64,000 nt of DNA, from NCBI GenBank assembly GCA_963753195.1, contig CAVWBH010000007.1:248001-312000 (forward strand), in the 5' to 3' direction. A program made the position numbers and the translations under genes. Positions 24,043 through 32,732 of this stretch are shown here, piece after piece (position 1 is the first letter of the stretch; every line of letters starts with the position of its first letter). Under the pieces are notes generated by a model. It was given only the letters and a program-made list of their open reading frames with translations, was not told the DNA's origin and made no database searches. Origin of the DNA: Palsa-504 sp963753195. Lineage in GTDB: Bacteria > Actinomycetota > Actinomycetes > Streptosporangiales > Streptosporangiaceae.

Positions 24043-25110
24043 TCAGTGTGCGGGCGGGCTGCGGCGCACCACGAGGGCCACGGCGCCCACGATGAGCGCG
24101 CCGCCGGCGAGCATGGCCGGGGTCAGCCGCTCGTTCAGGATGAGGGTGCCGAGCAGGACCGCGATCACCGGGTTCACGTACGCGTAGGTGGCCACCGTCG
24201 CGGTGGGCAGGGTCCGGACGGCGATGCCGTAGGCGGAGAACGCGACGACGGAGCCGGCCACGATCAGGTAGCCGAGCGCCAGCCAGGACCGCGCGGACAC
24301 CTCGCCGAGCCGCAGCGAGCCGAGCTCCCCGGTCGCGGCGGCCAGGACCAGCAGCGTGATGCCGCCGCAGAGCAGCTGCATCCCGCTGGCCAGGGCCGCG
24401 CTGCGCGGGAGAGTGACCCGGCGGGCCATGATCGTGCCCGCGGCCCACATCGCCGCGGCGGCCAGGATGATGACCACGCCGCCCGCGGAGATCGGCGCCG
24501 AGCCGCCGCCGAGGCCGGACAGCAGGGCGACCCCGGCCAGGCCGAGAGCCAGCCCGGCCGCCGGGGCCAGCCCGATCCGGGCGTGGTTCAGCACCGCGTC
24601 GATGCCGATCAGCCACAGCGGCACGGTCGCGACCAGCAGCGCGGCCAGCCCCGACGGCACGGTCTGCTCGCCGATGCCCACCACGGCGTTCGCCACCAGC
24701 AGCAGCACGCCCACGACCGCGCAGCCCAGCCACTCCGCGCGGCGCGGCCAGCGGCGGGGGGCCGGGATGCCGCTGGCCGGCCGGCGGAGAGGGGCCGCGA
24801 CGCCGCTGGCCGACCGGCGGCGGGAGGCCGGGCCGCGGCCCCCGCGCCGGGCCCGCAGCGCGACCGGGAACAGGATCAGCCCGGCCGCCAGGTTCCGCGT
24901 GGCCGCCATGAGCAGCGGCGGCATCGTCTCCACGGCGACCCTGATGGCCAGGTAGGTGCTCCCCCACACGACGTACACGATGAGCAGGCACGCCCACGCG
25001 ACCGCGGTGGCCCGGCGCGCCGCTTGCGTCTCTTCTTCAGGCGTCTGTTCGTCAGGCCGAACGGTCCGTGGTGCGTGCGGCCGGCTCGCCGTCTCGTTCC
25101 GCTCGGTCAT
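24043..25110 (-). CDS. EamA family (DMT superfamily) transporter
   Basis: The protein is 355 aa. A ~40-residue acidic/basic N-terminal tail precedes ten hydrophobic helices in two EamA halves. Half 1 opens LIVYVVWGSTYLAIRVAVET; half 2 includes MWAAGTIMARRVTLP and ends VATYAYVNPVIAVLLGTLIL. A charged Arg/Gly-rich insert (~105-140) separates helices 3 and 4. EamA proteins export amino acids or metabolites; no substrate is inferable. The start at 25110 follows an AGG ribosome site (GGAGGC). DMT proteins are usually ~300 aa; the excess is the tail and the insert. Confidence 0.88.
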   Translation of the reverse strand: MTERNETASRPHAPRTVRPDEQTPEEETQAARRATAVAWACLLIVYVVWGSTYLAIRVAVETMPPLLMAATRNLAAGLILFPVALRARRGGRGPASRRRSASGVAAPLRRPASGIPAPRRWPRRAEWLGCAVVGVLLLVANAVVGIGEQTVPSGLAALLVATVPLWLIGIDAVLNHARIGLAPAAGLALGLAGVALLSGLGGGSAPISAGGVVIILAAAAMWAAGTIMARRVTLPRSAALASGMQLLCGGITLLVLAAATGELGSLRLGEVSARSWLALGYLIVAGSVVAFSAYGIAVRTLPTATVATYAYVNPVIAVLLGTLILNERLTPAMLAGGALIVGAVALVVRRSPPAH

Positions 25111-25157
25111 GCCTCCAGGCTGCCAGGTGGCACCGGACACGACGAGTGGCAGGATCG

Positions 25158-26528
25158 TCATCCCAGGGCGAGATCCTGCCACTCGCGGACGCGGCCGCCA
25201 GCGGCCCGGCGACCGAGCCCTAAGGCGGCCGCCGGCACGGGCACGGGCGCGGGGACCTTGCGCCCGGCCTTCGAGATCAGCAGCCACAGCACCAGCGCGG
25301 CCGGGTAGATGAAGTAGCCGAACCGCGTCGACGGCGCGAGCACGAACATGGCCGACAGCCCGATGACCAGCCGCCAGGTGGCGGCGGGCACGTCGCGAGG
25401 CGGGCGGATGACCAGCGAGACCGCGATGGCCAGCCCGGAGCCGATCAGCAGGATGACGACGATCGTGTGGCCGACGTGGCCGGTCTGCGCGAGCACATGG
25501 CCGAGCAACGGGCTGGCCGCCTGTGACCTGACGCTGGCCAGGCCGAGCGGGAACAAGATGGTGTTCTTGACCAGCGCTCCGGGCCGCAGCACCGCGAACG
25601 GCCCGACGATCACCGCCACCACGGCGAGCGCCACCCCGGTGAACCGCCACGCCTCGCGCCTACTGTCGCGCGTGTAGAGCAGGGCGAACGCCACGGCCAG
25701 GGCGGGCCACGCGGTCGCCTTCATCGAAGAGGCGACGCCGAGAGCCAGCCCGGCCGCGATCGCGTTCGACCGCATGGGCCGCCACAGCAGGGCGAAGCCG
25801 AGGCACATGAACGCGACCATGGGCACGTCGGTCCCGCCGACGCACAGCTCGAAGGCGATGATCGGCGACACCGTCAGCAGGATGGCCCAGCGCACGCAGT
25901 CCCTGGCCCCGGCGACCCGGAGCGAGACGGCGAACACGCTGAGGAACACGATCCCGAACCACACCCGCGGATCGGTCAGCAGTCCGTGGCCGAACAGGGC
26001 CTGCGGCACGCCGAACACCGCCATCAGCGGCAGGTAGGGGTTATACAAGTTGGGGTTCGTGGTGGCGGCCAGCGCCTGCGAGCTCCTGTACGGGGTGCCG
26101 TCGTCGATCAGCGTCGTGGCCGATCTGGCCACCACGCCGACCTCAGGCTCGCCATGCCCGGTCCACACCATCCAGATCAGCGGGATGAGGATGACCCCGC
26201 AGACCAGAATGCCGAGCGCGACGTTCACGCCAATGGCCGAACGTGACCGCCAGGCCACCACGGCCAGGGCGGCCAGGCCGTAGGCGCAGGCGGCGCACGT
26301 GCCCCACAGCCGGTGCAGCGGATCCAGGCTGAACAGGGAGACCCCGCCGGCGAACAGGGCACAGCCGATCAGGCCGGCGGCCAGCCAGAGCCAGGGCATC
26401 GTCACCACTGATTGCCATCCCGCGGGCGCGGCAGCCCCCTCGCCGCCCCCGGCCCCCGTCGCGGGCGGGAGTACGCGAGTATCGCGACTCCACACCCCGC
26501 TTATCTTACGCCTCGTCGGCCGGCTCAC
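25158..26528 (-). CDS. Membrane glycosyltransferase, GT87/DUF2029-like
   Basis: The protein is 456 aa with 9-11 hydrophobic helices. Hallmarks are the first-loop DDGTPYRSSQALAAT region and LYNPYLPLMAVFGVPQ (Tyr-x-Pro after helix 3), and GTDVPMVAFMCLGFALLWR. GT87 enzymes use polyprenyl-phosphate-mannose to extend cell-envelope mannans in actinobacteria; the acceptor here is unknown. The ATG at 26528 overlaps the upstream gene's end by 23 bp; a start at 26399 (MPWLWL) is also plausible. Confidence 0.75.
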   Translation of the reverse strand: MSRPTRRKISGVWSRDTRVLPPATGAGGGEGAAAPAGWQSVVTMPWLWLAAGLIGCALFAGGVSLFSLDPLHRLWGTCAACAYGLAALAVVAWRSRSAIGVNVALGILVCGVILIPLIWMVWTGHGEPEVGVVARSATTLIDDGTPYRSSQALAATTNPNLYNPYLPLMAVFGVPQALFGHGLLTDPRVWFGIVFLSVFAVSLRVAGARDCVRWAILLTVSPIIAFELCVGGTDVPMVAFMCLGFALLWRPMRSNAIAAGLALGVASSMKATAWPALAVAFALLYTRDSRREAWRFTGVALAVVAVIVGPFAVLRPGALVKNTILFPLGLASVRSQAASPLLGHVLAQTGHVGHTIVVILLIGSGLAIAVSLVIRPPRDVPAATWRLVIGLSAMFVLAPSTRFGYFIYPAALVLWLLISKAGRKVPAPVPVPAAALGLGRRAAGGRVREWQDLALG

Positions 26529-28239
26529 CCGCGCCCGCGACGTTCAGCCAGCCGCCGAGGAAGTTCCAGCCGGCCAGCAGCCAGAGCCAGGCGGCCAGCA
26601 CCACGCAGGCGAAGGGCACGATGCCGACCACCCCGGCCAGCCCGGTCAGCAGCATCCGCCCGTCCCAGCCCAGGCCGAGGGCATCGTACCGGATGGGACG
26701 CCCGGACCAGGCCCGGTAGGCGATGTCGGCGTGGCGGATGACCACCGCGGCCAGCAGGGCGAAGATCACCGGCAGCCAGACGTGGCGGGAGAATCCGAGG
26801 GCGGCCAGGAAGATGCCCTCGCCGGCCAGCAACAGCGGCGGCACCAGCCAGTCGGCCCGGCCGCCGTGCGGATGGCGGGCGCCCAGCGCGGCGAGCAGCA
26901 TCGCCGCCGGCGGCGTGAGGATGAGAATGCCCGGCAGGTTGGCCAGCCCGAGCACGGCCAGGTCGCACGTCACCAGCAAGCCGACGACCAGCGGCGGCAG
27001 CGGCGGCAGCTGGCCCCGCACCAGGCCGCCCAGCCGGTAGGCGACGGTGCCGTCGCCGCGGTAGGCGGCCAGCTCGCCGCCCGCCCTGGTCATCTTGCCC
27101 GCGGCCGCCAGCAGCCCGGCCAGCAGGTATCCGACTGCTACCACGCCCCAGGCCAGGAGGACACCGAACGTCAGGCGCGGCCCGAAGAAGACGGCCGTCA
27201 CCGCGATCACCGCGATGCGCTCCCCGGCGGGCAGGGTGATGATCTGCCCGAGTATCCCGCGGGCGGGCCGCGCCAGGATCTTCCCTGACGCCCGCGCCAG
27301 GCCCGCATAGCAGACTTCGGCCAGCCGCCGGGCCCCGAGCAGCAGCATCGCGGCCACGGCCAGCCGCCACACGCCCGTCTGGCCGGCGCCGCCCCAGCTC
27401 GCGGGCACGGTACCCTGCAGCGCGCCGCCGAAGACCCCGTGCAGCCCGGCGGCCTGGCCCGCGCCGCCCGTCCCGGCCAGCCCGGCGCTGACGGCCAGCG
27501 CCGCGTAGACGGCGAACTCGGTGAGCATTCCGCAGGCCGCGCCGAGCCAGTCGAGGGCCGGCCCGACCGGGCCGTCATAGCTCACGGCGGCCAGCTGAGC
27601 ACCGGTCCGGCCCGCCGCGAACGAGGCGAGCAGCATGACGATCCCCAGTACCTGGGCCCGGGTGGCCGGCTCGGAGAACCATACGGCCGACAGCAGGCCC
27701 AGGCCGAGGGAGATGCCGTACAGCGGGGCCGGGCCGAGCTGGCGCCCGGCCGCCCACAGGGCCACGTCACGCCCCACGGGCTCGCCGATCAGGTGCGCGA
27801 CAGCGCCGTCGCCGTCCGGGCCGGCATCCAGGACCCGGACGCTGACCCCCCGCCGGGCAAGCTCGCCGAGCAGCGCGTCCAGCGGGGGGGCCACCGGCGC
27901 ATCGGCCAGGAACTCGGCGGCGGCGGCCAGCGCGCCCAGGTCAGGCGTATCAACGATCAGCGCGGCGGCGCCGCGGCCGGCCTGATCGTCCCAGGACAGC
28001 GGCCCGGTGAAGACGGCGGTGTGGCCGGCCGTGAGCAGCCGGGCCAGGACCTCCTCGGGGAGCGCGTCGTCCCCGGCGCAGATGAGCACGCGCTCGCCGG
28101 CCGCCCGGGCCGCCGCCGCGATAGTGAGCAGGCCGGGGCCGCCCCGGTCGGCCGCATCGATCCGTCGCACGCCCAGGGCCGTCAGCTGGCCGCACAGCCC
28201 GGCGTCCGCCTGGGCCGCGAGCACCAGCGCCACCGTCAT
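26506..28239 (-). CDS. DUF5941-like membrane protein with nucleotidyltransferase-like N-terminus
   Basis: The protein is 577 aa. Residues 1-150 are a soluble α/β domain (MTVALVLAAQADAGLCGQLT; strands VLICAGDD, AVFTGPLSWDD, AALIVDT) that looks like a degenerate NTP-transferase. The rest has ~10-12 hydrophobic helices with Arg-rich loops and a conserved-looking HADIAYRAWSGRPIRYDALG near the C-terminus, a pattern I associate with DUF5941 proteins of actinomycete CDP-alcohol loci. It overlaps the GT87 gene downstream. The cytidylyltransferase gene diverges 243 bp away, which supports a role in a CDP-activated polyol or lipid pathway (inference). Confidence 0.6.
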   Translation of the reverse strand: MTVALVLAAQADAGLCGQLTALGVRRIDAADRGGPGLLTIAAAARAAGERVLICAGDDALPEEVLARLLTAGHTAVFTGPLSWDDQAGRGAAALIVDTPDLGALAAAAEFLADAPVAPPLDALLGELARRGVSVRVLDAGPDGDGAVAHLIGEPVGRDVALWAAGRQLGPAPLYGISLGLGLLSAVWFSEPATRAQVLGIVMLLASFAAGRTGAQLAAVSYDGPVGPALDWLGAACGMLTEFAVYAALAVSAGLAGTGGAGQAAGLHGVFGGALQGTVPASWGGAGQTGVWRLAVAAMLLLGARRLAEVCYAGLARASGKILARPARGILGQIITLPAGERIAVIAVTAVFFGPRLTFGVLLAWGVVAVGYLLAGLLAAAGKMTRAGGELAAYRGDGTVAYRLGGLVRGQLPPLPPLVVGLLVTCDLAVLGLANLPGILILTPPAAMLLAALGARHPHGGRADWLVPPLLLAGEGIFLAALGFSRHVWLPVIFALLAAVVIRHADIAYRAWSGRPIRYDALGLGWDGRMLLTGLAGVVGIVPFACVVLAAWLWLLAGWNFLGGWLNVAGAGEPADEA

Positions 28240-28370
28240 CCGGTCCTCCCAGCGACATGCGCCGTGCCGCCGCGGCTCGCGCCTATCGAGCCCGGTCTTA
28301 CCCAAATGTAGCCGACGGCCTGCCCGCCGCCCTGGAGGAACACGCCTGAGCGGCGCGCTGCGGAAGCCGG

Positions 28371-28463
28371 CTGCGCGCTGCGGCAGGACGGGCCCGCAAG
28401 CCCTGCTGCGCGCCGCGGCGGGACGGCCGCAGACGCTGCTGCGCGCCGCGGGAGGACGGCCCG
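28371..28463 (+). repeat. Three degenerate GC-rich repeats upstream of the cytidylyltransferase
   Basis: Units of about 30 bp begin CTGCGCGC(T/C)GCGG and continue (G)GGACGG(G/C)C. They fill most of the divergent intergenic region and lie where promoters for both genes would be. Confidence 0.5.
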
Positions 28464-28482
28464 GTGCGTTAGAGTCCCGGTC

Positions 28483-29286
28483 ATGCGGATGGTCGCGGCG
28501 GTGCTGGGCGGCGGCACGGGGCAGCGGGTCGGCGCGCCGCTGCCGAAGCAACTGCTGACGCTGGCCGGCCGGACGCTGGTCGAGCACTGCGTGGCCGCCT
28601 TCGAGCGGGCACCGGGCATTGACGAGATCCTCGTGCTCATGGCCGGCGGGTACGTCGAGCAGGTCCGGGCCATGCTCGCGGCCGGCGGCTACCGCAAGGT
28701 CATGGCCGTCATCGAGGGCGGCGCGACCCGGCCGGACTCGACCCGGCTGGCCCTGACCGCGATCGCCCGGGCCATCTCCGCGGACGGCGCCGATCCGGCC
28801 GACTGCGGCGTGCTGCTGCATGACGCCGCGCGCCCGCTCGTCGATCAGCGGATCATCGCCGACTGCGTGGCCGCGCTCGGCGTCCACCTGGCGGCCGGTG
28901 TCGCGGTGCCGGCGTCCGACACGATGGTCATCGCCCATGACGGGGTGATGCACTCGATGCCGCGCCGGGAGACGCTGTGGCGCTGCCAGACCCCGCAGTG
29001 CTTCCGGCTCCCGGTGATCACCCGGGCTCACCAGCTGGCCGCCGCCGACGCGGGCCCGTCAGCCTTCGCGCCCACCGACGACTGCGGCGTGGTCCTCCGC
29101 TACCTGCCCGACGTCCAGGTGCACGTGGTCCCGGGCAGCGAGCGGAACATCAAGATCACCTACCCGCAGGACCTCGCCGTGGCCGAGGCGCTGCTCGCCC
29201 CGGCCCCAGGGGCCGGGCCGGCGGGCAGCTTACAGGTCCGGGGCTGGCCCGGCGGCCCGCTTACAGGTCCGGCGGATAGTCCTTGA
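28483..29286 (+). CDS. IspD/TarI-family cytidylyltransferase
   Basis: The protein is 267 aa. The CTP-binding loop is AAVLGGGTGQRVGAPLPKQL, followed by GGATRPDSTRLAL, LLHDAARPLV, VPASDTMV, WRCQTPQCF and APTDDCGVV, and NIKITYPQDLAVAEALL closes the fold. These are the IspD/IspD-like signatures. IspD makes CDP-methylerythritol; the close relative TarI makes CDP-ribitol. The DUF5941-like and GT87 neighbours favour a CDP-polyol role, but sequence does not settle it. A Gly/Pro-rich tail runs into the convergent gene (26-bp overlap). Confidence 0.8.
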   Translation: MRMVAAVLGGGTGQRVGAPLPKQLLTLAGRTLVEHCVAAFERAPGIDEILVLMAGGYVEQVRAMLAAGGYRKVMAVIEGGATRPDSTRLALTAIARAISADGADPADCGVLLHDAARPLVDQRIIADCVAALGVHLAAGVAVPASDTMVIAHDGVMHSMPRRETLWRCQTPQCFRLPVITRAHQLAAADAGPSAFAPTDDCGVVLRYLPDVQVHVVPGSERNIKITYPQDLAVAEALLAPAPGAGPAGSLQVRGWPGGPLTGPADSP

Positions 29287-30061
29287 CCTTGGACAGCTGC
29301 CAGACCGGCGGCCGCTTCTCCAGGAACGCCTGGACGGCCTCGCGTGAATCGGCCCGCTGCCCCAGCCAGCGGACGAGATCCCGCTCCCGGTTGTGGGCGG
29401 CAATGGGATCCGGCTCGCCGAACGCCTGGTAGACCAGCGCCTTGGTCGCCGCGACCGACACCGCTGAGGTATTGGCGGCCAGATCGCGGGCGAACTCCAA
29501 CGCGGCGGGCAGGACGTCTTCGGCGGGGAGCGCCCGGGAGAACAGGCCCATCTCCGCGGCCTCGGTGCCGCTGAAATAGCGGCCGGACAGCAGCAGTTCC
29601 ATGGCCCGGGACAGCCCGATCAGCCGGGGCAGCATCCAGGTGGAGGACAGCTCCGGCACGATGCCCCGCCGGGTGAAGACGAAACCGTACTTGGCGTCGG
29701 CGGCGCCGAACCGGACATCCCACTGGGTCGGCAGGGTGACGCCCATGCCGGCCGCCGAGCCGTTCATCGCGGCGATGACCGGCGTGCGCATCTGAAACGG
29801 CTCGATCGCGTACTCGCCGGTGCGCCCGTTGCCGGAGAAGGCCCCGCCGGGACGTTCGAGGTCGGCGCCGGCCGAGAAGTAGGTCCCGGCTCCGGTCACC
29901 ACGATGGCCCGGACCTCGTCGTCGGCGTCGAACTCGGCGAACGCCTCGTGCAGCTCGTAGGTCATCTGCGTCGAGAAGGCGTTACGGCGCTCGGGGCGGT
30001 TGAGCCAGATCGTGGCCACCTTGTCGGAGATCTCGATCCGAAGGTTTTCGTAGTCAGTCAT
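29261..30061 (-). CDS. Enoyl-CoA hydratase/isomerase family protein
   Basis: The protein is 266 aa with the crotonase fold. The oxyanion-hole residues are in GAGTYFSAGADLERPG and NGSAAGMGVTLPTQWDVRF; the catalytic-Glu region reads RRGIVPELSSTWMLPRLIG. The C-terminal helices include ATKALVYQAFGEPDP. One Glu in REP-like position is kept (VPE), so hydratase or isomerase activity is plausible; substrate is unknown. The 3' end overlaps the cytidylyltransferase by 26 bp, tail to tail. Confidence 0.88.
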   Translation of the reverse strand: MTDYENLRIEISDKVATIWLNRPERRNAFSTQMTYELHEAFAEFDADDEVRAIVVTGAGTYFSAGADLERPGGAFSGNGRTGEYAIEPFQMRTPVIAAMNGSAAGMGVTLPTQWDVRFGAADAKYGFVFTRRGIVPELSSTWMLPRLIGLSRAMELLLSGRYFSGTEAAEMGLFSRALPAEDVLPAALEFARDLAANTSAVSVAATKALVYQAFGEPDPIAAHNRERDLVRWLGQRADSREAVQAFLEKRPPVWQLSKVKDYPPDL

Positions 30062-30099
30062 CGGCCGCCTCTTCTGCGCCAGGATTGTTTTAACAGAAT

Positions 30100-30182
30100 T
30101 AAACTATGGGCTGGCGGGCAGGAGCAATGGCTGGCGGGGCGGGGCAATGGGCTGCGGGCGCGTCGATGGGCTGGCGGGCGGA
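30100..30182. repeat. Short tandem repeats between hydratase and aminotransferase genes
   Basis: Four imperfect units of ATGG(G)CTGGCGGG followed by (C/G)GGAGCA, GGGGCA or CGCGTCG fill the 129-bp intergenic space. No function is evident. Confidence 0.5.
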
Positions 30183-30190
30183 TCCGCGGG

Positions 30191-31564
30191 TCAGTTGCGG
30201 ACGGCTTGCTTGACCAGGGTCCGGCCGAACTCCCAGATGAGGCCGCTGCCCTTGCTGGCGTCCTCCAGGACCTCGCCGAGCGCCTCGGTGAACAGCTTGA
30301 CCTCGGCCTCGCCGATCATGAGCGGCGGGATCAGCTTGATCACTTCCATGTGATCGCCCGACACCTGGGTCAAGATCCGGTGCCGCTGGAACAGCGCGAC
30401 GACGATCATCTGCGCGAACAGGCCGACCCGGGCCGTGCGCAGCGCGCTCCACCGGGCCCGCGCGCGGAGCGAGGACGGCCGGCCGAACTCCAGCCCGATC
30501 ATCAGCCCGCGGCCGCGCACGTCGGCCAGCACGTCGTATTTTTCCATCATGGCCGTCAGCGAGGTCTTCAGCGCCTCCCCGGTCCGCGCGGCGTTCTCGG
30601 TCAGGCCCTCGTCGTCCAGCACGGCCAGGGCGGCCAGGCCGGCCGTCATGGCCATGACGCCGCCCTTGAACGTGGTGCTGTGCACCATGACCCGGTCCAT
30701 GGAGGAGTAGACCTTCTCGAAGATCCAGTCCTTGGCCAGCATCGCGCCGACCGGGATGAACCCGCCGCTCAGCGCCTTGGCCACGGTGACGATGTCCGGC
30801 ACGACGTCCTCGTGCTGGTAGGCGAAGAACTTGCCGCTGCGCCCGAAGCCGCTCTGCACCTCGTCGCAGATCAGCAGCGCCCCATGCTTGTGCAGCAGGT
30901 CAGCGGCCGCGGTCAGGAAGCCGTCGGGCGGCATGTGCACGCCCTTGCCCTGGATCGGCTCGATGATCAGCGCGGCCACGTCGCCCCGGCGCAGCTCGGC
31001 CGCCAGCGCGTCCAGGTCACCGAGCGGGATGTTGGTGTCGGGCAGCAGCGGGTCGAACCCGCGGCGGAACTCGGGCGAGCCGTTCACCGACAGGGAACCG
31101 GTGGTCAGGCCGTGGAAGGCGTGGTCGCAGTAGATGATCCGGCGGCGGCCGGTCGCGTACCGGGCGAACTTCAGCGCCGACTCCACCGCCTCGCTGCCGC
31201 TGTTGCAGAAGAACACCCGGTCCAGCCCGGGCGCCTGGGCCAGGAGCCGTTCGGCCAGCAGGCCCGGCAGCGGGCCGCAGTCGAACTGGGTCCAGTCGGC
31301 GAGCTCGGCGTCGAGCGCGTCGTGCAGCGCCCGGCGGATCACCGGGTGGTTGCGCCCGGCCGCGAACACGCCGAAGCCGGCCAGGAAGTCGGCGTACGCG
31401 TGGCCGTCGGCGTCGTAGAGGTAGGCTCCCTCGGCCCGCTCGTAGACCTTGTCGAAGCCGATCGCGTGCAGCACCCGCGGCTGCTGCGGATTCAGGTACC
31501 GGCCGTACAGCTCGTATCCGTCGTCGCGGTGCGCGGCCAGCAGGGCCGGGAGATCGAAATCCAT
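30191..31564 (-). CDS. Class III (PLP-dependent) aminotransferase
   Basis: The protein is 457 aa. It contains RVFFCNSGSEAVESALKFAR (phosphate-binding Gly-Ser), YCDHAFHGLTTGSLS, LIIEPIQGKGVHMPPDGFL, the Asp in LLICDEVQSGFGRSGKFFAY, and the PLP lysine in IVTVAKALSGGFIPVGAML (~residue 270). Class III enzymes move an amino group from an ω- or terminal amine; possibilities include ornithine/acetylornithine-like or HpnO-like substrates. It begins 4 bp after the stop of a GT2 gene on the same strand, so the two are translated as an operon. Confidence 0.88.
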   Translation of the reverse strand: MDFDLPALLAAHRDDGYELYGRYLNPQQPRVLHAIGFDKVYERAEGAYLYDADGHAYADFLAGFGVFAAGRNHPVIRRALHDALDAELADWTQFDCGPLPGLLAERLLAQAPGLDRVFFCNSGSEAVESALKFARYATGRRRIIYCDHAFHGLTTGSLSVNGSPEFRRGFDPLLPDTNIPLGDLDALAAELRRGDVAALIIEPIQGKGVHMPPDGFLTAAADLLHKHGALLICDEVQSGFGRSGKFFAYQHEDVVPDIVTVAKALSGGFIPVGAMLAKDWIFEKVYSSMDRVMVHSTTFKGGVMAMTAGLAALAVLDDEGLTENAARTGEALKTSLTAMMEKYDVLADVRGRGLMIGLEFGRPSSLRARARWSALRTARVGLFAQMIVVALFQRHRILTQVSGDHMEVIKLIPPLMIGEAEVKLFTEALGEVLEDASKGSGLIWEFGRTLVKQAVRN

Positions 31565-31567
31565 TCT

Positions 31568-32659
31568 TCATTCTCTCCCAGCCGGAGCCACTCCTTCGGC
31601 GTTCTGCCGGGCCGGACGGACACGCGTGTCAGCTTCCCGGCCCCGGTGCAGCCTGCGGGGGCTGGCCAGGAAACCCGTGCCCCAGCCCAGGTGCATGATG
31701 CCGAGGACCAGCGGCAGCCGGGCGCGCACGCCGGGCGGGAGATCCCGGGACAGCGCCGCGCTGACCACGGTGATGCCGGCCAGGTAGACGAGCGGGATGA
31801 CCAGCCCGGCGGTCAGGGCGCTCACCCCGGCCGGGGCCCCGGCCGCGAGCCCGGCCAGGCCGGCCAGCCCGGCGGCCAGGCCGACCCCGACCAGGGCGGC
31901 GGCGGCGGGCGGGGCCAGGTAGCGGAAGCTGGCCGTCTCCGGGTGCTCGCGGACCAGCACCCGGCGCCAGCGGCCGTAGTGGAAGTACTGCGCGCCGAGA
32001 GCCCGCAGGCTGGCCCGCGGCCGGTAGATGACGTGCAGCTCGGGGGTGAACCAGACCAGGCCGCCGCGGGCCCGGATGCGGTAGTTCAGCTCCCAGTCCT
32101 CGGCGCGGAGCATCTCCTCGTCCCAGCCGCCGGCCTGCTCGATCACCTCGCGGCGATAGACGCCGAGGTAGACGGTGTCCGCGGGACCGGCCTGGCCGCC
32201 GGTATGCCAGCCGGCCGAGCCGACGCCGGCCTTGGACGTCATGCCCCACGCCACGGCCTGCTGGAAGGGGGTCTCGCCCTCGGCGGCCATGACCCCGCCG
32301 ACGTCGGCGGCGCCGGTCTGGGCCAGCACTGTGACCGCGGTCCGCAGGTAGCCGGGCGGGAACAGGGCGTGCCCGTCGATCCGGGCGATGACCTGGTGCC
32401 GCGCGATGCCGACGGCCAGGTTGAGCGCGGCCGGGATCCTCCCGGACGGGTTGGCCACCACGGTGATCCGCGGCTCGGCGGCCCCGAGGGCGTGCGCGAT
32501 CTGCTCGGTCCGGTCGGCCGACGGCCCGACGGCCAGGACCAGCTCAAGCGGACCCGGGTAGTCCTGGCCGAAGACGTGCCGCACGGACTCGGCCAGGTGG
32601 CGTTCCTCGTTCCTGACCGGCATCACCACGGATACGGGCGGATAGTCCACGCCGGTCAC
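31568..32659 (-). CDS. Family 2 glycosyltransferase with C-terminal membrane helices
   Basis: The protein is 363 aa. The GT-A domain spans ~5-230, with SVVMPVRNEERHLAESVRHV, the DxD-type VIARIDGHALFPPGYL, and the acceptor motif GWDEEMLRAEDWELNYRIRA. Two to three C-terminal hydrophobic segments anchor it in the membrane. The layout resembles ExoA-like succinoglycan glucosyltransferases. It is co-transcribed with the aminotransferase, which suggests synthesis of an amino-modified envelope glycan or glycolipid (inference). Confidence 0.85.
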   Translation of the reverse strand: MTGVDYPPVSVVMPVRNEERHLAESVRHVFGQDYPGPLELVLAVGPSADRTEQIAHALGAAEPRITVVANPSGRIPAALNLAVGIARHQVIARIDGHALFPPGYLRTAVTVLAQTGAADVGGVMAAEGETPFQQAVAWGMTSKAGVGSAGWHTGGQAGPADTVYLGVYRREVIEQAGGWDEEMLRAEDWELNYRIRARGGLVWFTPELHVIYRPRASLRALGAQYFHYGRWRRVLVREHPETASFRYLAPPAAAALVGVGLAAGLAGLAGLAAGAPAGVSALTAGLVIPLVYLAGITVVSAALSRDLPPGVRARLPLVLGIMHLGWGTGFLASPRRLHRGREADTRVRPARQNAEGVAPAGRE

Positions 32660-32732
32660 GGTACCGCAGCCAGCGCCGCGGTGCGCCTCAACCGGGCCGG
32701 GGCCGCCCGCACGTCGCTGTGCGGGCGCCGGC

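Noticed and set aside
28483..29286. Firm assignment as IspD of the MEP pathway
   Set aside because: Signatures are shared with TarI-type enzymes and the neighbours favour another CDP-polyol pathway.
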